Shown here piece by piece: positions 24,487 to 30,212 of a stretch of DNA of 30,212 nt. Origin of the DNA: Halomonas halophila (GTDB lineage: Bacteria > Pseudomonadota > Gammaproteobacteria > Pseudomonadales > Halomonadaceae); NCBI GenBank assembly GCA_002433675.1, contig DJIP01000046.1, forward strand, positions 4,467-34,678. Direction: 5' to 3'. The position numbers were made by a program, and so were the translations under genes. Within the stretch, counting starts at the first letter, position 1; the number at the start of each line of letters is the position of its first letter. Below the pieces are notes generated by a model. The model was given only the letters and a program-made list of their open reading frames with translations, searched no databases and had not been told where the DNA came from.

Positions 24487-25736
24487 GCGAGGAACACTCG
24501 CTCGAGAGCCGGCTGGTCGCCACCGGCACCGAGCGGCTGTCGCTGCTGGGGCGCTACGCCGATGTGCTGATGCAGGGCTATACCCGCGACGAGGTGCCGC
24601 TGGAGACTCTGACCGAAGGCGCCCTGCGCAAGCTGTTGGCGGCGCGGATTCTGTGGCGGCCCGACGAGCACGGCGCGGTCAAGCTGACCCCCAAGGTGCG
24701 CGAGCTGATCGCCGAGATGCTGGCCGACGAGACCCGCCGCCACGTCAACGCCGACGTCGGCGAGACCCTGGAGCAGATCCGCAACCTGGTGCAGAGCTAC
24801 CGCGAGGCGGTGAGCCTGGGCGAGCACTGGCAGCAGGGGCCGTTGATGCTGCGTCTGCGCCAGGAGGTGGACGACCTCAACGGACGCTTCGCCGACGCCA
24901 TCGACAGCCTGTGGCAGCGGCTCAACAGCGACTTCGGCTTCGTCAGCCGACTCAACGACAAGATCCGCGAGAACGACCGCGCCCAGAAGCAGATCGTGCG
25001 CCTGCTCGACGGCATGGCGCTGATCGACTTCGACGAGCTGATCGATCTGGTCGGCAGCGACGGCGCCCTGCGCAAGCTGCTGATCAGCCAGCTTCAGCAG
25101 CAGTTGAGCCAGCACTACACCAACCTGCGCGAGGTCCAGGGACGACTGATCGAGCTGATGGCGCGCTTTCGCCAGCAGCAGAAGCAGAGTCGGCTGGTGG
25201 CTGGCATGGCCGCCTTCCTGCGTGAGCATCCAGGCTTTGTGCCGGGCAACTACACCCGCCGCAGCGAGGTGCCGGAGCTCTTCAACCACGCAAGCCCGCT
25301 GCACGCCGCCGCCGCCCCGGCGCTGGATCACCACCGCGACGCCGAGGTGCTCACGGGGCTGCTGCACCAGTTGCCGGTGGCGGCCCATCGGCCGGAGCAG
25401 GCCGAGGTGGCAGGCCCTGCCATGGTCGAGGCGCAGAGCATGGTGGAGGCCCGCCAACAGGCGCTCAAGCAGGACGTGGAGCGCTTCTACCTGGATGTGG
25501 TCGACCAGCAGGCGCCCGCCGCTGGCGCCTCGTCGGGCACCAGCGCCCTGGCGTACCTGAGCGAGAGCGAACTCGAGTGGGACCCGGAGATATGGCTGTT
25601 TCAGGTTATCGCCGAGTACCAGGGCCTGCCCCGTGAGGAGCAGCGCGCCTTTCGGCTGATTCCCGACGAAAGCCCGGCCGGGCCCTTCAACGACGTTCAG
25701 TTGATTCACGACGTCAGTCTGGCGCTGGTGGTCTAG
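24483..25736 (+). CDS. MukF/MksF/JetA-like kleisin subunit
   Basis: This 417-residue protein is close to MukF in length (about 440). The N-terminal part looks like a winged helix (LTEGALRKLLAARILWRPDEHGAVKLTPKVRELIAEML). Long helices follow in the middle (roughly 90-245). After a variable low-complexity linker (residues 280-360, A, H and Q rich) comes a short conserved end (EWDPEIWLFQVIAEYQGLPREEQRAFRLIPDE). Kleisins bridge the two SMC heads and hold the MukE-like subunit. Start ATG 24483 overlaps jetB-like stop by ATGA, with AGGAG at 24470-24474. Identification rests on its place between MukE-like and Toprim genes and on its helix pattern, more than on a decisive motif. Confidence 0.75.
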   Translation: MSEEHSLESRLVATGTERLSLLGRYADVLMQGYTRDEVPLETLTEGALRKLLAARILWRPDEHGAVKLTPKVRELIAEMLADETRRHVNADVGETLEQIRNLVQSYREAVSLGEHWQQGPLMLRLRQEVDDLNGRFADAIDSLWQRLNSDFGFVSRLNDKIRENDRAQKQIVRLLDGMALIDFDELIDLVGSDGALRKLLISQLQQQLSQHYTNLREVQGRLIELMARFRQQQKQSRLVAGMAAFLREHPGFVPGNYTRRSEVPELFNHASPLHAAAAPALDHHRDAEVLTGLLHQLPVAAHRPEQAEVAGPAMVEAQSMVEARQQALKQDVERFYLDVVDQQAPAAGASSGTSALAYLSESELEWDPEIWLFQVIAEYQGLPREEQRAFRLIPDESPAGPFNDVQLIHDVSLALVV

Positions 25737-25738
25737 GC

Positions 25739-26632
25739 GTGGCGGAAGGGGCATTGAAGCCGACCGACTACGCGGTGCTTTCGCGTATCGCCCGGGAGCT
25801 AAAAGCTGCCCGGACGGTGGAGCGCAAGCGCTCGCTGAAGGCGATCGTGGCGATCGAGGCGTTCTGCGACGCGCATGACATCAGGCTCGATGACTATCGC
25901 CGGGGTGACACCCTGCGCTTTGACCGGCGCTTGCTGGGGGTCATCGACACGACGCTCCAGGAGCTGGGGCATAGGCCTATCGACGCCACCACCAGCGGAC
26001 GCTCCACCCGAGAGCAGGCTGCGCACGGCTTTGATGAGGACAAGGCCAACCGCGCAGCACCCCGCCAGGCCAGGGTGCTGGTCAGCGCCCCGGCCTCGGC
26101 AACGCCGGCCTGGCTTGCCACCACCCTGCGAGAGATTCGCGACCTGGACTGGCGCGACCTCAGGCTGGACGTCTTCGACGCCCTGGTGCAGGTAGAAAAC
26201 CTGGACAGCTTCTATGAGCTGGATGGCGCCCAAGGTGAGCTGGGCGAGGTCGACGCCCCGCTGGTGGTCTATCGCGGCGACACCCACTACCGCCAGGGGT
26301 TTGATGCCCTGGCGGCGGCCTGGGGCGAGCGCTTCCACGACCAGCGGGTGCATCTGTATCTGGGCGACTTCGACGCGGCCGGCATCGCCATCGCCCTGGC
26401 GAGTGGCGCGAGCCACCTGCTGCTGCCGTCGCTCGCTACCCTTGCCGACAAGGCCAGCGGGTTGCACCAGCCCGCCGAGCAGATGCCTCACCAGTCGGCG
26501 CTCAGGCGCCATCGCGAGGGCCTGAGCGCCGCCCACCCCTTGGGTGACTACCTCGCGCTGATCCTCGATCAGCAGCGCGGCCTGCGCCAGCAGTGGTTCG
26601 CTGGCCCCCTCGAGGCTGTGGCGCTGCGCTGA
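25739..26632 (+). CDS. JetD/MksG-like Toprim nuclease
   Basis: This 297-residue protein has a C-terminal Toprim-type site. The first acidic residue is Glu153 in VQVENLDSFYE and the DxD motif is Asp210/Asp212 in LYLGDFDAAGIAIA, matching the metal site of JetD and topoisomerase VI-type Toprim domains. In Wadjet and MksG systems this subunit cuts the DNA that the SMC complex has reeled in. The N-terminal about 110 residues are helical and charged. It is shorter than the JetD proteins I recall (around 380-400 residues), so the DNA-binding arm may be reduced. It starts with GTG two bases after the kleisin stop, and no good ribosome binding site is seen, consistent with coupled low expression. It converges on the dipeptidase gene with only 9 bases between stops. 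Confidence 0.8.
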   Translation: MAEGALKPTDYAVLSRIARELKAARTVERKRSLKAIVAIEAFCDAHDIRLDDYRRGDTLRFDRRLLGVIDTTLQELGHRPIDATTSGRSTREQAAHGFDEDKANRAAPRQARVLVSAPASATPAWLATTLREIRDLDWRDLRLDVFDALVQVENLDSFYELDGAQGELGEVDAPLVVYRGDTHYRQGFDALAAAWGERFHDQRVHLYLGDFDAAGIAIALASGASHLLLPSLATLADKASGLHQPAEQMPHQSALRRHREGLSAAHPLGDYLALILDQQRGLRQQWFAGPLEAVALR

Positions 26633-26641
26633 GTCATTTCC

Positions 26642-27418
26642 CTAGAGCTGGCGCCGCCAGCGATTCTCGATGGTGTCGAGTTCCGCCGGGCCGTACAGCG
26701 CCTGGGGGTGACCGCCGTAGTGGGCCCAGAGCTGGTCACCGAAGTCGAAGTGCCACCACTCGCTGGGCAGGTTGGTGAAGCCCTGGGCGGCCATGGTGTG
26801 GTAGAGCAGGCGACGATTGTCGCGGACCTCGCGTTCTGTCGCGTCGGGGGCTTTCTTGGCTTCATAGAAGGCCGTGTGGGAGGCCGGTATCGCCTCGTCG
26901 AACAGCGTACCCATGGGCAGCGGCAGGCCGTCTTCATCGCACAGGGTGACGTCCACGGCGCCACCGCTCAAGTGCGGGCTGGGACCGGTCGGGCTGGTGC
27001 TCGGCTCGGCGACGAATTCCCGGGTGCGCTCGAGCAGTTCATCCTCGGCGATGTCGGGGTGGTTGCCGCGAATCGCCTCCATCAAGGTCTCGAACAGGTA
27101 CTGCTGGACCCGCCAGGGCCGCCAGCCGTCGAGCACGATCAAGCCGACGCCTTTAGGCAGCGAGCGGGCCGCGGCAAGCACCCTGCGGTAGACGCCTTCG
27201 CGCACGTAGCACTCGTGGATCGCCCCGGGGATGCCGAGGCGGGCGTAGGCTGGAAATACCTTCACCGGCGCCGGTGCCAGGCTCATCGGCACCAGCGGCT
27301 CGTCGAGCCGCTGGATGGCAATCTGACGTAGCTGCGACCAGGCCGGCTCCGATGCGAGGGGGATCGGTGTGTGGCGCGGATCGCGGCAGGCATCACGAGA
27401 AGAGCGATCTTGGGTCAT
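26642..27418 (-). CDS. D-alanyl-D-alanine dipeptidase (VanX/DdpX family, M15D)
   Basis: This 258-residue zinc dipeptidase cleaves D-Ala-D-Ala to D-alanine. Catalytic features are Arg100 in DGWRPWRVQ, zinc ligands His149 and Asp156 in SPHLSGGAVDVTL, and Glu220 and His223 in SEWWHFDFGD. No signal peptide is apparent, so it acts in the cytoplasm. In E. coli the equivalent DdpX works with an ABC importer; here it is the last gene of a TRAP operon, starting 7 bases after the large permease gene with GAGG as its binding site. Uptake and use of D,D-dipeptides or peptidoglycan fragments is the natural reading. A vancomycin-resistance role is unlikely, since no vanH/vanA-type genes are near. Confidence 0.9.
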   Translation of the reverse strand: MTQDRSSRDACRDPRHTPIPLASEPAWSQLRQIAIQRLDEPLVPMSLAPAPVKVFPAYARLGIPGAIHECYVREGVYRRVLAAARSLPKGVGLIVLDGWRPWRVQQYLFETLMEAIRGNHPDIAEDELLERTREFVAEPSTSPTGPSPHLSGGAVDVTLCDEDGLPLPMGTLFDEAIPASHTAFYEAKKAPDATEREVRDNRRLLYHTMAAQGFTNLPSEWWHFDFGDQLWAHYGGHPQALYGPAELDTIENRWRRQL

Positions 27419-27425
27419 GGTTGCC

Positions 27426-28703
27426 TCATCCCAGGGTGGTCGGGAGCCACAGGGTCAGCGAGGGCACCAGGATCAGTGCCACCAGGACCAGCAGGGCGAT
27501 GACCACGAAGGGCCAGATGGTACGAAACAGCGCGGTGATCTCGAGCCGGCTGACGGCGGCGGCGACAAAGACGCAGGCGCCCATGGGCGGCGTGATCAGC
27601 GCGATGGTGATGTTGAGGGTGATGATGATGCCCAGATGGACCGGATCGATACCCGCCATCATCGCCACCGGGGCAAAGATCGGCGTCAGCAGCATCAGTG
27701 CCGAGACCTCTTCCATGAACATCCCGGTGATGAAGGTGATCAGGCTCAGCAGCAGCAGGATGACCACCGGGTTGTCGACGTAGGGGGTCAGCAGTTCGAC
27801 GAACTGATTTGGCACCTGGGCGTAGGACAACAGCCAGCTCACCGTACTGGAAGCAGCCATGATCACGAAGATCGCCGCCGTCAGTCGGGTGGTGTCCACA
27901 CAGGCCCGCCACAGCCCGGCCAGGCTCAGATTGCCGGCGAGCACGCCGTAGAGCGCCACATAGGCGACGGTCAGCGCGCCTGATTCAGTCGGTGTGACCA
28001 GGCCCATGACGATGCCGGCGACGATCAGGAAAGGAGCCATCAGCGCAGGCAGCGCCCCCAGGGCGGCGATGCCCAGCTGGCGCGCCCCGGGCCAGCCGTC
28101 GCCCCTGGGTAGGCCCTTGCGTCGGGCGTAGACGGCGTTCATGCCCATGAAGGCGGCGCCCAGCAGCAGCCCGGGAATGACGCCTGCCAGAAATAGGTCG
28201 CCCACCGAGGTGTTGGTCAGTGAGGCGTACAGAATCATGAAGATGCTGGGCGGAATGATCGGCCCGATCAGCGAGCTGCCGGCGGTGAGGCCGGCGGCAA
28301 AGGCGGTGGAGTAGCCTTCCTTGCGCATGGCCGGCACCAGCAGTGAGCCCAGCGCGGAGGTATCGGCCACCGCCGAGCCGTTGACGCCTGCGAAGAACAC
28401 GCTGGAGACCACATTGACGTGGCCCATGCCGCCGCGCAGGTGGCCCACCAGCAGGCGCGCCAGCGCCATCAGTCGGTCGGTCAGTTTCGAGGCGTTCATC
28501 AGGTTGCCGGCCAGAATAAACAGCGGGATGGCCATCAGCGAGAAGGCGTCGATGCCGCCGAAGAACTGCTGGGGCATCATGCGCGGGATCATCGACAGGT
28601 CGACAAAGGCGAAGCCGACCACCGCGGTGGCCAGCAGCGAGATGAACAGCGGCAGGCCGAGCAGCACGTGGACGATAAACACCGCCAGCATGGCGAGGGT
28701 CAT
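27426..28703 (-). CDS. TRAP transporter large permease subunit (DctM-like)
   Basis: This 425-residue inner-membrane protein has about twelve hydrophobic segments. DctM hallmarks are PLFILAGNLMNASKLTDRL, FFAGVNGSAVADTSALGSLLVPAM, GSSLIGPIIPPSIFMI and ITPPMGACVFVAAAVS. It is the channel-forming subunit of a sodium-driven TRAP importer. The frame is open up to 28913, but the ATG at 28703 overlaps the small-subunit stop as ATGA and begins at the conserved membrane start MTLAMLAVFIVHVLLGLPLF. Confidence 0.93.
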   Translation of the reverse strand: MTLAMLAVFIVHVLLGLPLFISLLATAVVGFAFVDLSMIPRMMPQQFFGGIDAFSLMAIPLFILAGNLMNASKLTDRLMALARLLVGHLRGGMGHVNVVSSVFFAGVNGSAVADTSALGSLLVPAMRKEGYSTAFAAGLTAGSSLIGPIIPPSIFMILYASLTNTSVGDLFLAGVIPGLLLGAAFMGMNAVYARRKGLPRGDGWPGARQLGIAALGALPALMAPFLIVAGIVMGLVTPTESGALTVAYVALYGVLAGNLSLAGLWRACVDTTRLTAAIFVIMAASSTVSWLLSYAQVPNQFVELLTPYVDNPVVILLLLSLITFITGMFMEEVSALMLLTPIFAPVAMMAGIDPVHLGIIITLNITIALITPPMGACVFVAAAVSRLEITALFRTIWPFVVIALLVLVALILVPSLTLWLPTTLG

Positions 28704-29203
28704 GAGTGCGGCTCCTCGGTGTCCAGGGTGGGCAGCGGGTGAGGCCCGTGGCACAGCGCCATCAACGCCAGCAGGGCGAAGCCGATAGGCACGGACATCA
28801 CCGGTACCGCGCGGCTGATGCCAAGCCCCTGGCTCTGGAAGATGGCCACCGACTGGGCGTACTGGAAGCTGAACCAGGCACCGCCGATGGCAAGCACCAG
28901 GGTCAACAGCCACTGGTACCAGGACAGCAGCCTGCTGGCCAGGCGCGGAATCAGTCGCTCGATCAGGGCGACACGCATATGGCCGCCTTCGATCCAGACG
29001 CTGCCAAGCGCCAGCATCACCGCGCCGATGATCAGGTAGCGGGCCAGCTCATCGGTCCAGATGGGCGCGCCGCCGGCCAGGTAGCGGGCGAGCACGCCGT
29101 AAAGCATGGCGAGCAGGTCGATCACCAGCAGGGCGCTGGCGACCCATAGCGATAGCCGCCGCAGGGCCATCAGCGGCGGAGAGTGGGCAAGTGACCAGGA
29201 CAT
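28700..29203 (-). CDS. TRAP transporter small permease subunit (DctQ-like)
   Basis: This is a protein of about 167 residues with four hydrophobic segments. The DctQ signature region is WTDELARYLIIGAVMLALGSVWIEGGHMRV, and PVMSVPIGFALLALMAL forms the last helix. It pairs with the large subunit, with which it overlaps by four bases. The frame also offers a TTG two codons earlier (29209). I chose the ATG at 29203, which has GGAAG upstream; an internal Met (MALRRL) is less likely. Confidence 0.88.
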   Translation of the reverse strand: MSWSLAHSPPLMALRRLSLWVASALLVIDLLAMLYGVLARYLAGGAPIWTDELARYLIIGAVMLALGSVWIEGGHMRVALIERLIPRLASRLLSWYQWLLTLVLAIGGAWFSFQYAQSVAIFQSQGLGISRAVPVMSVPIGFALLALMALCHGPHPLPTLDTEEPHS

Positions 29204-29355
29204 GGGCAAAGGCTTCCACGGCAGGGGTGAAGATCAGCGGAGCGCCCTCGGGCAGCAGCCAATCGAGGATTATCCGGAGACAGGTGCTTTCCAGCGATAG
29301 GGCGATCGAGAAAAGTTCCAGTATAGAGGGCCCCAAGGCAGCCGCGCTCTGGGCG

Positions 29356-29386
29356 GCGCCTGGTGGACGGCATGGCCACCAGGCGC
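29356..29386 (-). other. 11-base-stem hairpin between dctP and dctQ
   Basis: GCGCCTGGTGG (29356-29366) and CCACCAGGCGC (29376-29386) pair perfectly around a 9-base loop. A second, smaller one (GGCCC/GGGCC) lies near 29408-29420. There is no U-tract. As in the TAXI operon, it lies directly after a binding-protein gene and could let that message outlast the permease message. No gene is seen in 29204-29437. Confidence 0.55.
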
Positions 29387-29437
29387 TTGCCTGGGCTGTC
29401 GGCTCAGGCCCGTCAGGGCCCGAGCACGGTCCAGCGG

Positions 29438-30212
29438 TTATTCGCTGCTGAGCTCGACGCCAGCGTCATCCAGGGCCATGTCGATATAGCGCTGCTCGAT
29501 ATTCTGGTCCTTGAGCCACTCCAGGTAGGCCGGCTGGCCCTGCTGGCGGAAGGCCTCGAGCTGCTCGGCGCTGGGACGGATGACCTCCATGCCCTGCTCC
29601 TCGAGGTAGGCGATGCGCTCGTCGACCTTGGCCTGGTTGTGCTCACGGGCCAGCTGGTTGGCCTCGGCCACCGCCTCGCGGAAGGCCGCCTGGGTCTCTT
29701 CATCCCAGCCGTTGATCATGCTGGCGTTGCCCACCAGGAACTGGTCGGAGTACTGGATGTTGGCCAGCGTCAGGTAGTCCTGCACCTCGTACAGGCTGCC
29801 CAGGATGATGTACATCGGCGGGTTCATCTGGCCGTCGGCGACGCCGGTCTTCAGCGCCATGTAGACCTCGGTCCAGGGGATCGGGGTGCCGGAGGCGCCA
29901 AAGGCTTCGTACAGAGCGACCTGGCTCGGGTCCATGGCGCGGAAGCGCAGGCCCTCGAAGTCGGCCGGCTCGGCGATCGGCGTCTTGTCGTTGGTGAAGG
30001 CCAGGAAGCCGCCTTCCTCGACCACCGCCAGCAGCTCAAGCCCGGCGCGTCCCTCGAGATCGTCCTTCACCGCCTGCCAGTAGGCGCCTTCGTCGAAGAA
30101 GCTGCGGGCGTCATCGAAGTCCTTGAACAGGAAGGGGATAGCGCTAACGAATACCTCGGGGACGATGGGCGACATGCCGGCGAAGGAAGCGATGTTCAGG
30201 CTCGGCGAGGCC
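29438..30212 (-). CDS. TRAP transporter solute-binding protein (DctP-like), partial
   Basis: This periplasmic binding protein is cut by the right edge; its N-terminus and signal peptide are outside the window. About 257 residues are visible, starting in-frame at ASPSLNIASFAG. DctP features are FEGLRFRAMDPSQVALYEAFGASGTPIPWTEVY, MALKTGVADGQMNPP and SLYEVQDYLTL. The arginine in FRAM is where the family holds the substrate carboxylate. It is the first gene of the operon with DctQ, DctM and the D-Ala-D-Ala dipeptidase, so its ligand may be a D-amino acid dipeptide or a similar carboxylate. The substrate is inferred only. Confidence 0.9.
   Translation of the reverse strand, partial: ASPSLNIASFAGMSPIVPEVFVSAIPFLFKDFDDARSFFDEGAYWQAVKDDLEGRAGLELLAVVEEGGFLAFTNDKTPIAEPADFEGLRFRAMDPSQVALYEAFGASGTPIPWTEVYMALKTGVADGQMNPPMYIILGSLYEVQDYLTLANIQYSDQFLVGNASMINGWDEETQAAFREAVAEANQLAREHNQAKVDERIAYLEEQGMEVIRPSAEQLEAFRQQGQPAYLEWLKDQNIEQRYIDMALDDAGVELSSE

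Noticed and set aside
26642..27418. A vancomycin-resistance gene cluster
   Set aside because: The VanX-family enzyme lacks vanH/vanA/vanS/vanR neighbours and sits in a TRAP operon, so a nutritional role is far more likely.
1..30212. CRISPR arrays, insertion sequences, prophage genes or rRNA
   Set aside because: No regularly spaced repeats, transposase or integrase motifs, or rRNA-like stretches were seen on either strand.

Overview
The window is GC-rich (roughly 65-70% in most genes by eye) and reads as a gammaproteobacterial chromosome. Gene content and style (complete myo-inositol pathway, several TRAP transporters, an NCS1 permease) suggest a Halomonas-like halophile; that assignment is inference from gene content only. 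No rRNA, complete tRNA, CRISPR array, transposase or integrase was found.

Layout. (A) 1-11139, plus strand: a myo-inositol catabolism cluster in the order iolH, iolC (kinase fused to a DUF2090/aldolase-like domain), iolD, iolE, iolA/mmsA, an NCS1-family permease and iolG. IolG oxidises inositol to the inosose, IolE dehydrates it, IolD opens the ring, IolC phosphorylates the product (its C-terminal half may cleave it), and IolA turns malonate semialdehyde into acetyl-CoA. iolB and a dedicated regulator are not in the window; a fragment at the left edge may be the end of a regulator. (B) 11140-14440, plus strand: a TAXI-type TRAP transporter (binding protein plus fused permease) behind a good sigma-54 promoter match. 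(C) 14463-19263: a lower-GC catabolic cassette with a divergent LysR regulator and three minus-strand genes: an M20 amidohydrolase, a YfcC/DcuC-type carrier and an enolase-superfamily epimerase-like protein. The set fits uptake, racemisation and hydrolysis of a dipeptide or N-acyl amino acid. (D) 19331-19963, minus: a small prephenate dehydratase/BacA-like protein. (E) 20174-26632, plus: a four-gene SMC-like operon (MukB/JetC-like ATPase, MukE/JetB-like, MukF/JetA-like kleisin, Toprim nuclease JetD/MksG-like). It is a Wadjet/MksBEFG-type plasmid-defence condensin in the order C-B-A-D, not the usual A-B-C-D. (F) 26642-30212, minus: a DctP-DctQ-DctM TRAP transporter operon ending in a D-Ala-D-Ala dipeptidase (VanX/DdpX family). 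The dctP gene runs off the right edge.

The most notable items are the reordered Wadjet-type operon, the TRAP transporter coupled to a D,D-dipeptidase, the epimerase that lacks the second Asp of the dipeptide-binding DxD motif, the NCS1 permease embedded in the iol cluster, the sigma-54 promoter of the TAXI transporter, and a perfect seven-copy hexamer repeat that starts on the stop codon of iolA.
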